From contig JAMPDX010000001.1 in assembly GCA_023665425.1 (NCBI GenBank), positions 519,558 to 583,557 on the forward strand: 64,000 nucleotides of DNA, written 5' to 3'. The position numbers and the translations under genes were made by a program. Shown here in pieces: positions 16,967-24,660 of this stretch; the stretch's first letter is position 1; each line of letters starts with the position of its first letter. The notes below the pieces were generated by a model, which searched no databases, was not told the origin of the DNA, and was given only the letters and a program-made list of their open reading frames with translations. The stretch comes from Muribaculaceae bacterium (GTDB lineage: Bacteria > Bacteroidota > Bacteroidia > Bacteroidales > Muribaculaceae).

Positions 16967-17440
16967 GTGAATAAAATCGTGAAAATGTTCGGAGCGGTCA
17001 TGGTCTTGGGGACTATGACCGCTTGTGTTAATGATGAGAAGGTGCCGGAGTGGTCTTTGGCAGTGGGTGATATGTGTCCGGCGTTCACGGTGACAATGAA
17101 TGATGGTTCGGTATTCGACAGTACGCGTCTAAGTAGCGAGCAGACGGTCATCGTGTTGTTTAATACCGGATGCCCTGATTGTCAACGTGAGCTTCCGGAG
17201 CTGCAGACTCTTTATGAGCAATGTAACCTGGAGGAGGTCTCCTTCGTGTGCATCTCGCGAGAAGAAGATGAAGCATCTGTAAGCACATACTGGCATGAGC
17301 ATAACCTCACGTTGCCATATTCAGCTCAGACGGACAGACAGGTCTATAATCTGTTTGCCAATATCGGAATACCGCGCACGTATATAGTAGATCGTTCCGG
17401 CAAAATTATCTCTACCGACATCAAGAGTATAATCCCTTAA
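16967..17440 (+). CDS. TlpA/thioredoxin-fold lipoprotein with CPDC
   Basis: The GTG at 16967 supplies the basic N-region of a lipoprotein signal (VNKIVKMFGAVMVLGTMTAC, Cys20). An ATG six codons in would leave it too short. The 157-residue product has the thioredoxin motif NTGCPDCQRELPEL (C69, C72) and the cis-Pro loop IGIPRTYIVDRSGKI. TlpA/ResA-type proteins are membrane-tethered thiol-disulfide oxidoreductases in the periplasm. It starts 20 bp after the DUF3868 gene, so it is probably the last gene of the fimbrial operon. It may keep cysteines of the envelope or pilus proteins reduced or correctly paired. Co-transcription is inferred from spacing. Confidence 0.8.
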   Translation: MNKIVKMFGAVMVLGTMTACVNDEKVPEWSLAVGDMCPAFTVTMNDGSVFDSTRLSSEQTVIVLFNTGCPDCQRELPELQTLYEQCNLEEVSFVCISREEDEASVSTYWHEHNLTLPYSAQTDRQVYNLFANIGIPRTYIVDRSGKIISTDIKSIIP

Positions 17441-17458
17441 AGTAATAGGATCTAACGG

Positions 17459-18943
17459 TTATTTCGCTGGTTTGGAGAAGGGGCTTGTGCCGGGATGGCC
17501 GTCAACTCCGGGCATAAACGGGTAGGGCAGGCCATAGAGATATGCCGGGTTGCCGGCGGCTTCCAGATAACCTTCGTTGACAGAGTCGCGGCTTGACGGG
17601 TTCTCGAAGGCAAATAGACCGAATTGCGGCAACATGGCACACAGATGCTCGAAGATGCCCGACTGTATAGCCTCGTATGACACCCATGCCGATGTGTCAG
17701 TGAAGCAATATAGCTGCAGGGGGATGCCACCATTTGTCTGTTGCAGAGTGTTTACGAAGCAAAAGTCATGCTTCGATATGTGCGGGTGAGCATCGAGATA
17801 CATCTTCATATAAGCGCGGAAGAGTCCCAAATTGGTATCAATAGTGCCGTCAACCAGTCCGGCGGGGTTGTTGACATCATCCACCTTGCCGGCCTGCTTT
17901 TGCTCCAGCTTGGCATTGATATACTTCTCCATCATCGGTATCTGCTTGTACTGCTCAAGCAACTCCGGAGTGCAGAATCTCACCGTGTCAGTGTCGATGA
18001 AGTAAGTACGGCAGATGCGGCGAGTGCCGCTCTCCTGCATACTGCGGTAGTTTTGAAAGGAGGCTGATATGAGCGAGTAGGGGGGCACCGTGGTGATAGT
18101 CTTGTCCCAGTTGAGCACCTTAACAGATGAGAGGGTCACGTCAATCACCGTGCCGTTGGCCGATGTGCCGTCAACCTTGATCCAGTCGCCTACGCGCAGC
18201 ATATCATTCTCGGAGAGCTGAACCCCTGCCACGACACCAAGTATGGAGTCCTTGAAGACCAACATGAGCACCGCTGCGAAGGCACCGATACCGGCAAGCA
18301 ATGTGGCCGGTGACTTGTTGAGCAGGATAGATACGGCTATAATGATCATGAATATCCATATCACCCCCTTTATCACCTGCACAAAGCCCTTGAGCGGCAG
18401 CTTTTTCTTGTTCTCTCGTTCATCTATATGGAGCCATATCACATAAATACAAGTGTTGATGGCAATGGCCACGCAATAGAGGATGTATATCCAGATGCAC
18501 TTTTCTATCCAGTATATAATGCGGTCTTGGCTCGAGAGGGCAAACTGCATAAGGAGTATCATGAACAGCGGAGGGATGACCCTGCAAAGTTTTGTGAAGA
18601 AACTATGACGCCTTAAATCACGCATGAGTGCATACTGTGCGTGTTCTGCAATTTTGCGCACTAACCATAAAATGCCCTCCTTGATGAGTCCGCCTATCAC
18701 TATGGCAATTATGATTACAAGTGTGGCGTACAATAGCCCCACAATATTCTCATTGTGCTCAAGGCCGAACAGGTCACACAGCAGGCGCACAATCTTCATC
18801 AGTATCATCGAAATGAAGTGAGCACTCTCATTGGCAATAGTGGGTAACTTTATTGCAGTGTCAAAAGTCTCAGTGGCGCCTGAGGCGGGTGCCGTACCTG
18901 CGGCTGCACATAATATGGTATTTAATAAAGAGAACGAAGTCAT
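17459..18943 (-). CDS. Mechanosensitive ion channel, MscS family (YbdG-like)
   Basis: The 494-residue protein has about five transmembrane helices in the first ~250 residues, with IGAFAAVLMLVFKDSILGVVAGVQL as the pore-lining helix and the first strand of the MscS beta domain. The beta domain follows (NDMLRVGDWIKVDGTSANGTVIDVTLSSVKV), then the C-terminal region with TTVPPYSLISASFQNYRS. The length and layout resemble YbdG rather than the smaller MscS. It would release solutes upon hypo-osmotic shock. It converges with the fimbrial operon, stop codons being 18 bp apart. Confidence 0.92.
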   Translation of the reverse strand: MTSFSLLNTILCAAAGTAPASGATETFDTAIKLPTIANESAHFISMILMKIVRLLCDLFGLEHNENIVGLLYATLVIIIAIVIGGLIKEGILWLVRKIAEHAQYALMRDLRRHSFFTKLCRVIPPLFMILLMQFALSSQDRIIYWIEKCIWIYILYCVAIAINTCIYVIWLHIDERENKKKLPLKGFVQVIKGVIWIFMIIIAVSILLNKSPATLLAGIGAFAAVLMLVFKDSILGVVAGVQLSENDMLRVGDWIKVDGTSANGTVIDVTLSSVKVLNWDKTITTVPPYSLISASFQNYRSMQESGTRRICRTYFIDTDTVRFCTPELLEQYKQIPMMEKYINAKLEQKQAGKVDDVNNPAGLVDGTIDTNLGLFRAYMKMYLDAHPHISKHDFCFVNTLQQTNGGIPLQLYCFTDTSAWVSYEAIQSGIFEHLCAMLPQFGLFAFENPSSRDSVNEGYLEAAGNPAYLYGLPYPFMPGVDGHPGTSPFSKPAK

Positions 18944-19202
18944 AATTGATATAGTAAATTGGTAGTGAGCCCGAGGAAAACAGGGCGAAATATACCTATA
19001 TTATATTTTACAATCTGTCAGGGGGAATTGTTCGCTTAGGTGAGGTATCATACAATAATAATAATAACGGCATCATAGACAGTCAATATAATTATCTGAT
19101 AAATAAGCGGATGCAAAACGTTAACAAAAATTAACATTATACACAGGCTGAAAACTGTTGATTTTTGCACAAGGAGAGGATAGGTGTGCAAATGTTCAAC
19201 AA

Positions 19203-19218
19203 TATGTTGTAAAACATA
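19203..19218. promoter_or_regulatory. Palindromic operator candidate upstream of ndk
   Basis: TATGTTGTAAAACATA is a perfect 6+6 inverted repeat with a 4-bp spacer. The identical 16-mer lies upstream of gdhA (62635-62650). A regulator-binding site is the simplest reading, but no regulator is assigned. The rest of the 487-bp gap holds only the ndk promoter and AT-rich DNA. Confidence 0.5.
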
Positions 19219-19308
19219 ATTATGCTCTAAGCAATTAATATTTATGTATTTATACGAGTTCTTTTAGGATAGTTAAGAAGAATTTATAAAATTTAATACA
19301 AATCATGG

Positions 19309-19339
19309 TTGCAAAATAGCGTGAAAGTTGTTACCTTTG
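19309..19339 (+). promoter_or_regulatory. ndk promoter
   Basis: TTG (19309-19311), 20 bp, then TACCTTTG (19332-19339) fits the Bacteroidota promoter consensus. The start codon is 91 bp further on. Confidence 0.65.
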
Positions 19340-19430
19340 AAAGCGAGATTTGGGAAATCTAAAAAGATGTTAACAAATCAGACTTCTCAAAATCGCAATG
19401 ATAATCGGATAATAAATTCACAACACAATT

Positions 19431-19898
19431 ATGGAACAGACCCTCGTCATTTTGAAGCCCTCGGCAGTAGAACGTTGCCTGATAGGAGAAATCATATCGC
19501 GTATACAGAACAAAGGCCTTATCATCACCGGCTTGAAAATGATGCAGCTTGATGAGAAGATACTTCGCGAGCATTATGCCCATCTGGTAGACCGCCCTTT
19601 CTTCCCCTCAATAGTAGAGAGCATGACCGCCAGCCCGGTGATTGTCATGTGTCTCAAGGGTGTTGATGCCGTAGCTGTATTCCGCAAGATGACCGGTGTT
19701 ACCAACGGACGCAACGCAGAGCCCGGCACATTACGCGGCGACTTCTGCTGCAGCGGACAAGCAAATATTGTCCATGCTTCCGACAGTGTCGAGAATGCCA
19801 AGATAGAAATCAACCGCTTCTTCGACCGCACCGAGATTTTTGACTATACTCCATATAACGTAAAATTCCTCTATTCCGACGATGAGCTGAAGGGGTAA
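19431..19898 (+). CDS. ndk: Nucleoside diphosphate kinase
   Basis: The 155-residue enzyme transfers the terminal phosphate of ATP to other NDPs through a phosphohistidine. The catalytic His115 lies in GQANIVHASDS. The start TLVILKPSAVER and the segment TNGRNAEPGTLRGDF are conserved nucleotide-binding parts. Length is normal for a bacterial Ndk with a short extension. It is the first gene after a good promoter and is followed 31 bp later by a peptidase gene. Confidence 0.97.
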   Translation: MEQTLVILKPSAVERCLIGEIISRIQNKGLIITGLKMMQLDEKILREHYAHLVDRPFFPSIVESMTASPVIVMCLKGVDAVAVFRKMTGVTNGRNAEPGTLRGDFCCSGQANIVHASDSVENAKIEINRFFDRTEIFDYTPYNVKFLYSDDELKG

Positions 19899-19929
19899 TC
19901 TCTCCCTCTCCTTGTCTTAAAACACAGAT

Positions 19930-20832
19930 ATGATGAAATTGAAAAATATATGCATGGTTGCTCTGCTTGGCTTAGCTTGTGTAAGCCCCGCCATAGCACA
20001 ACAGAGAACCAACCAGCACGCATCAGCGCATAGAAATCTGATTGCCAAGCAATCAGCTCCCAACCAGAGAGCAAATCTCAGAAAGACATCTGAGTTCATC
20101 GACTTCTCTGATGAAGAGCAAGCACCTGAAATCGATATCTATACCGAAGGCTGGAACAGCAAGCGAGTTAACCCCTTTAGCGAGAGCCAAGTACCCAACA
20201 GCGCCAACATCGACCTGCGCGGCTTTGTCTTCCCCTGCAAGAGCAACCGCTTGACTTCTCCCTATGGTTATCGTGCCAAGTTTAAACGCATGCACAAGGG
20301 TCTGGATATCGGCATCAAGTCTAATGACACTATCTATGCTGCCTTTGACGGCAAGGTGCGTCTGACCAACTTCGAGGCCAATGGCTATGGCAACTATGTC
20401 ATCCTTCGTCACCCCAATGGCCTGGAGACTGTATATGGACACCTCAACAAGTTCCTTGTAAAGCCTGACCAGACCGTCCGTGCCGGACAGCCTATAGCCC
20501 TTGGTGGCAGCACCGGCCGAAGCACCGGACCTCACCTCCATTTCGAGACTCGATATATGGGCTATGCTTGTAACCCCCTGGCCATGATAGATGTGGCTAA
20601 CAAACGCACTTATAGTAATAACTATACCTTCTCAAAGAGTACCTATACGCAGGGCCCGTCAAACAAGACATACGCCGCTGCACCCTCTACGTCAAATACT
20701 TACACTGTGAAGAGTGGTGACTCACTGACAAAGATAGCGCAGTCTTACGGTACTACCACAAGTGCACTGATGCGACTCAATAATCTCAGCTCTGAGAATA
20801 TACGTGTGGGGCAGGTGCTCAAGGTGAAGTAA
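19930..20832 (+). CDS. Secreted M23 peptidase with C-terminal LysM
   Basis: The 300-residue product has a signal peptide ending near SPAIAQ. An M23 (LytM) domain spans residues ~95-220: [19 protein letters not shown] gives the first zinc ligands (H..., D), and [12 protein letters not shown] gives the HLH ligands. A LysM domain occupies the last ~45 residues ([19 protein letters not shown]... [10 protein letters not shown]). It most likely cleaves or binds peptidoglycan in the periplasm. Both zinc motifs are intact, so the enzyme is probably active rather than an EnvC-like activator. A strong terminator follows. Confidence 0.93.
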   Translation: MMKLKNICMVALLGLACVSPAIAQQRTNQHASAHRNLIAKQSAPNQRANLRKTSEFIDFSDEEQAPEIDIYTEGWNSKRVNPFSESQVPNSANIDLRGFVFPCKSNRLTSPYGYRAKFKRMHKGLDIGIKSNDTIYAAFDGKVRLTNFEANGYGNYVILRHPNGLETVYGHLNKFLVKPDQTVRAGQPIALGGSTGRSTGPHLHFETRYMGYACNPLAMIDVANKRTYSNNYTFSKSTYTQGPSNKTYAAAPSTSNTYTVKSGDSLTKIAQSYGTTTSALMRLNNLSSENIRVGQVLKVK

Positions 20833-20883
20833 TTTAAGGTCTTACACTGAGAAACACAAAAATTTTGAAATAACAGCATATTT

Positions 20884-20925
20884 CACACCATAACAGATTT
20901 CTGCAGAAACGTTATGGTGTGTTTT
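20884..20925 (+). terminator. Rho-independent terminator after the M23/LysM gene
   Basis: An 11-bp perfect stem CACACCATAAC (20884-20894) with GTTATGGTGTG (20911-20921) is followed by TTTT. The 16-nt loop contains the 12-bp palindrome TTTCTGCAGAAA. Confidence 0.8.
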
Positions 20926-20969
20926 GCGCTATAGAAAGTTGAGCTTTTAAGGGAGCTCATGAAATTATT

Positions 20970-21503
20970 ATGAAGAAAATTTCGATTATCAAATTAGCCT
21001 CGATGGCTGCACTACTGCTGTGTGTGGGCGCATTCTCCTCATGCGGTGACAATACTAATAAGGATAAGAGCGCTGTGAATAAGACAGCCAAGACAACCAA
21101 GGGTGCCAAAGCATCAGACAGCACTGATGTAAACCTGATAAGTCTTGAGGACTATTCGTATAAAAATGTGGATGAAGCTCTCATATACCTTGAGGCTAAC
21201 TCCGAGCAGGGCTTCGCCCAGATTTCTTCTACGGCAGCAGTGCTTAACAAGATGATGGCCGGTGAGACCCTCACTGAGGCAGAGACAGCAAAACTGAATG
21301 ATCCATCTGCGATTGATGAGAAATTCCTTGAGGCTCTGTTCTATCTCATCCAATCCTCAATGGAAGGTAAGACTACACAAGAGCAAGAAGCTGCAATTGC
21401 CAAGTTTGCCGATGAGCATGCTCAGGGTATGCAGGACTTCGGTACCATCTTTGAGGTGGCAGCCATGAGCCAGCAAGCAGCACAGCAGGGCTTGGCTCAA
21501 TAA
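20970..21503 (+). CDS. Hypothetical lipoprotein, helical
   Basis: The 177-residue product starts with a clear lipoprotein signal (LLLCVGAFSSC, Cys25) and a Lys/Thr-rich low-complexity linker. The mature part is predicted helical and Gln/Ala/Glu-rich (TLTEAETAKLNDPS, GKTTQEQEAAIAKFADEHAQ). No known family was recognised. It lies 12 bp upstream of the ATP-grasp-like gene, so it may head the operon that runs to the Maf gene. It could simply be a short envelope lipoprotein. Confidence 0.75.
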   Translation: MKKISIIKLASMAALLLCVGAFSSCGDNTNKDKSAVNKTAKTTKGAKASDSTDVNLISLEDYSYKNVDEALIYLEANSEQGFAQISSTAAVLNKMMAGETLTEAETAKLNDPSAIDEKFLEALFYLIQSSMEGKTTQEQEAAIAKFADEHAQGMQDFGTIFEVAAMSQQAAQQGLAQ

Positions 21504-21515
21504 TACGCTCACCGC

Positions 21516-22523
21516 GTGGCTCACCAAATATATATCTTCAATCCGGACACCGAGATGGCTCTTGCTACGGGCAGGTCATCTTATACACCACCAGTCCCGG
21601 TAGCCCGGTTCGCGGAGCAGCAAATCTTGTTGCCGGCATTATATGCATCTCCAGAGTCCGCCATCATTGTACCTGCTCATCTTCATGGTCACGAGCACTC
21701 GCTGCCCTATTATGAAGAAGCTATGGCTCGCGGCATGACCCTCTGCACTATGGAGTCATTGCCCGAAGGGGAGATAGTTCCGTGGGGCTGGAATTTGGCT
21801 CTCAGGCAAAAGTTTCTGCGTGCCGGTGTATCTGAAGATAAGCTGCCCACACCACAACAGTTGGCTAAATTGCGAGAGTTAGCTCACCGCTCACTCACGA
21901 TGCATTTTCATGAACAGACAGGGTCTGATAAGGTGCCTCTATACTTCACATATGCCGATGATGCCATGTCATTTGTATCAAAAAAGTGCGAGTCCGGTTA
22001 CGTAGCCAAATTGCCATGGAGCAGCTCGGGCAGAGGTGTATTCTTCAATCCGGACAGACAGACACTCAACCGATTGATGAGCCGGCAGGGTGGGATAATG
22101 TTAGAACCGCTATGGGACAAAGCTCTCGACTTTGCCACGGAATGGTATTGCCGTCAAGGACAGGTGGCCTTTCAAGGCTTTTCTCTGTTTGAGAACAGTG
22201 AGACAGGCAAATATGCCGGCAACTTGGTGGCGCCGCAAGCTGAACTAAAACGACATATTTTGAGGTATTGTGATGAGGCACAATTAGATGACATCCTTTT
22301 GCGGTTGCAGCAGACAATTGAGCAGCACATTGCCCCACATTATACCGGCCCTTTGGGTATTGATATGTTGTGCGATAAGCAAGGTCTTATCAATCCATGT
22401 GTCGAGGTGAATATGCGCATGACCATGGGGCATGTGGCCCTGCTTGTATACAAATATTCGGGCATGCCCAACAATAAGCCTTATTACTTCCGGCTCAGGC
22501 CATTTAAAAGTAATTTATTATGA
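21516..22523 (+). CDS. ATP-grasp-like protein of unknown substrate
   Basis: The GTG at 21516 gives 335 residues starting VAHQIYIFNPDTEMALATG; no ATG lies before this conserved-looking N-terminus, so GTG is chosen. YVAKLPWSSSGRGVFF (residues ~165-180) resembles an ATP-grasp nucleotide loop with its Lys, and GPLGIDMLCDKQGLINPCVE followed by VNMRMTMGHVAL resembles the metal-binding D...E.N.R signature. ATP-grasp enzymes join a carboxylate to an amine or thiol. No substrate or product can be read here. It overlaps the next gene by 4 bp (ATGA), so translation is probably coupled. Confidence 0.65.
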   Translation: MAHQIYIFNPDTEMALATGRSSYTPPVPVARFAEQQILLPALYASPESAIIVPAHLHGHEHSLPYYEEAMARGMTLCTMESLPEGEIVPWGWNLALRQKFLRAGVSEDKLPTPQQLAKLRELAHRSLTMHFHEQTGSDKVPLYFTYADDAMSFVSKKCESGYVAKLPWSSSGRGVFFNPDRQTLNRLMSRQGGIMLEPLWDKALDFATEWYCRQGQVAFQGFSLFENSETGKYAGNLVAPQAELKRHILRYCDEAQLDDILLRLQQTIEQHIAPHYTGPLGIDMLCDKQGLINPCVEVNMRMTMGHVALLVYKYSGMPNNKPYYFRLRPFKSNLL

Positions 22524-23242
22524 ATAAAGTTTGCATCATAGGCTCCGGAAATGTTGCCACACATCTTTGCATCGCATTGGCCGGCAAAGTAGACGAGCTC
22601 ATCAATGTCTCCTCTCGTGAGCTTGAAGACCTGCCTATGGACTCTGATATATATCTGATAGCCGTCAGCGACTCAGCGATTGGCAAAGTAGCCGATGCCA
22701 TGCCACGTGTGGATGGCATTGTGGCCCATACAGCCGGCTCTGTCGGCATAGATGTCCTGAAGCCGTATTTTAAGAGAGTTGGAGTGTTTTACCCGTTGCA
22801 AACCTTCACCAAAGGGGCCTATCTGGACTACTCTGTCATACCGGTTTTTGTAGAGGCGTCCGACAAAGGGAGCGAAGGACAATTGCTCGGGTTGGCATCC
22901 TTGTTCACCACGCATCTGCACAAAGCTGACTCCGCCCGCAGAGAGACATTGCATCTGGCATCGGTCTTCGCATGCAACTTTACCAATTACCTATGGACCG
23001 CCGCCGATGAAATATTGCAGCGCGAGGGACTCAACCTTGATGTGCTCATGCCCCTGATTGACGCTACCGTCTCCAAGCTCAAATATATGGATCCCTCAGA
23101 AGCTCAAACCGGGCCGGCATCAAGAGGTGATACCGAGGTTATAAGTCGCCATGAGAAAGCATTGGAGGGGACAAAATTGCATGATATATACCATATATTG
23201 TCCGAAGCTATTCTCTCATCCAAAACAACCCCAAAGCAATAA
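22520..23242 (+). CDS. Rossmann-like dehydrogenase with DUF2520 C-terminus
   Basis: The 240-residue protein begins with a dinucleotide-binding motif (VCIIGSGNVATHLCIALAG) and has DIYLIAVSDSAIGKVAD and VAHTAGSVGIDVLKPYFKRVGVFYPLQTFTKG, as in the Rossmann-like/DUF2520 family. The C-terminal half is the helical DUF2520 domain (HLASVFACNFTNYLWTAADE, GPASRGDTEVISRHEKAL), resembling ketopantoate or pyrroline-5-carboxylate reductase-like folds. The reaction is unknown. It sits in a tight run with an ATP-grasp-like gene and a KdsC-like gene, an arrangement common in Bacteroidales. Confidence 0.85.
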   Translation: MNKVCIIGSGNVATHLCIALAGKVDELINVSSRELEDLPMDSDIYLIAVSDSAIGKVADAMPRVDGIVAHTAGSVGIDVLKPYFKRVGVFYPLQTFTKGAYLDYSVIPVFVEASDKGSEGQLLGLASLFTTHLHKADSARRETLHLASVFACNFTNYLWTAADEILQREGLNLDVLMPLIDATVSKLKYMDPSEAQTGPASRGDTEVISRHEKALEGTKLHDIYHILSEAILSSKTTPKQ

Positions 23243-23248
23243 ACGCGT

Positions 23249-23773
23249 ATGAGCTCAATATATTATGATTTAACAAAAATCAAAGGGATAGCCTTTGATG
23301 TAGATGGTGTGTTGTCGCCATCCACCATACCACTCTCGCCTACCGGCGAGCCTCTGCGCATGGTCAGCATAAAGGATGGATATGCTATCCAGCTGGCAGT
23401 GAAGCGAGGATTGCACTTGGCTATTATTACCGGGGGTAATACTCGCGGAGTGTTGGCAAGGTTTGAGGGCCTTGGCATGAAAGATATTTTTATGGGAGCC
23501 TCGTGCAAGCAACCAATCTTGGAAGAATGGATGAAAAAGTACGACCTCACTCCTGAAGAGGTGGCGTATGTGGGAGATGATATCCCCGATATTCCTGTTA
23601 TGCGCGTTGTCGGTCTGCCCTGTTGTCCGGTTGATGCGGCACCGGAGGTAAGGCAGATATGCAAATATATTAGCCGCCACGCTGGCGGATACGGTGTTGG
23701 TCGCGACATACTGGAGCAAGTGATGAAAGCTCAAGGCATATGGATGAACGACCATGTAGCTTTCGGTTGGTAA
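23249..23773 (+). CDS. HAD phosphatase, KdsC-like (KDO-8-phosphate phosphatase)
   Basis: The 174-residue product has the KdsC-like HAD signature: motif [11 protein letters not shown] (nucleophile D17, D19), motif [11 protein letters not shown], the lysine and motif [22 protein letters not shown]0-type HADs without a cap that hydrolyse 3-deoxy-D-manno-octulosonate 8-phosphate in KDO/lipid A biosynthesis share this layout and length. Other small sugar-phosphate HADs are possible. It begins 6 bp after the DUF2520 gene. Confidence 0.85.
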   Translation: MSSIYYDLTKIKGIAFDVDGVLSPSTIPLSPTGEPLRMVSIKDGYAIQLAVKRGLHLAIITGGNTRGVLARFEGLGMKDIFMGASCKQPILEEWMKKYDLTPEEVAYVGDDIPDIPVMRVVGLPCCPVDAAPEVRQICKYISRHAGGYGVGRDILEQVMKAQGIWMNDHVAFGW

Positions 23774-23803
23774 TACAAATATTAAGAGCCTGTTTAATAA
23801 AAA

Positions 23804-24385
23804 ATGCTTGAAAATCTAAATCGATACAGCATCCTCTTGGCAAGCAAGTCACCACGCAGACGTGAGTTGCTCAAGATGCTTGATATACCCTTCACGATAG
23901 CTCAGACAGTAGAGGTGGATGAGACATATCCGGCCGACCTGTCGCCGGAGCAGGTGCCATTGTATCTCTCCCGGCTTAAAGCCGAGGCATATTCCTCGCT
24001 TATCAAGAGCAACGAGTTGATAATCACTGCTGATACTATTGTAATAAACAATGGCAAAATTCTTGGCAAACCCAAAAGCGAGGAGCAAGCCAAGTGTATG
24101 CTTCGCGAGATGAGCGGACATGAACATACTGTAATTTCCGGCGTCTCGATAACTACAGCAGACAAACAAGTGAGTTTCGATACACATACCGAAGTGCTCT
24201 TTGCTCCTCTCACAGATGAGGATATCAACTACTATGTGGAGCACTATCATCCCATGGATAAAGCCGGCGCATACGGCATCCAGGAGTGGATAGGAGCTGT
24301 GGCCGTATGTGGTATCCAAGGCAGCTTCTACAACGTAATGGGCCTCCCGATACATCAACTCTATTGCAAACTCCGCGAGCTGTAA
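23804..24385 (+). CDS. Maf family nucleotide pyrophosphatase
   Basis: The 193-residue protein shows the Maf signature LLASKSPRRRELLKML at the N-terminus, the ITADTIVINNGKILGKP motif, and the DKAGAYGIQEWIGA segment. Maf proteins hydrolyse non-canonical nucleoside triphosphates (dTTP/UTP or m7GTP types) and have been linked to septum inhibition. The YhdE-type versus YceF-type substrate was not resolved. It ends the run that began with the lipoprotein at 20970. Confidence 0.93.
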   Translation: MLENLNRYSILLASKSPRRRELLKMLDIPFTIAQTVEVDETYPADLSPEQVPLYLSRLKAEAYSSLIKSNELIITADTIVINNGKILGKPKSEEQAKCMLREMSGHEHTVISGVSITTADKQVSFDTHTEVLFAPLTDEDINYYVEHYHPMDKAGAYGIQEWIGAVAVCGIQGSFYNVMGLPIHQLYCKLREL

Positions 24386-24424
24386 TCACCTCAATTAATA
24401 ATTAGGTAAAATTTATTCAGTTGC

Positions 24425-24455
24425 TTTGCCTAATTATATTTTTTTTGTAATTTTG
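24425..24455 (+). promoter_or_regulatory. Amylase gene promoter
   Basis: TTTG (24425-24428), 19 bp, TAATTTTG (24448-24455): an excellent match to the Bacteroidota consensus. The transcript would start near 24462, leaving a ~200-nt leader. Confidence 0.75.
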
Positions 24456-24522
24456 CAGTGCTAATTAACTATATCACGGTGCTGATAACTGACCATATTG
24501 TAGATTTATATGTGTCGTAATA

Positions 24523-24600
24523 GTTAACCTTATTATCCCGTGGGGTTAACACTCCATTATAAATAATTAATGATATAGTGATATAAGAGAATATCATTAA
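24523..24600 (+). other. Two hairpins in the amylase leader
   Basis: GTTAACC (24523-24529) pairs with GGTTAAC (24544-24550). TTAATGATAT (24567-24576) pairs with ATATCATTAA (24591-24600). Both are perfect. They may be RNA-control elements or a regulator site. Confidence 0.4.
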
Positions 24601-24660
24601 CATTTCAATCAAAGATAGAGATTCTTACAAGCAATAGGTTTAATTAACTAAAATTCAAAC

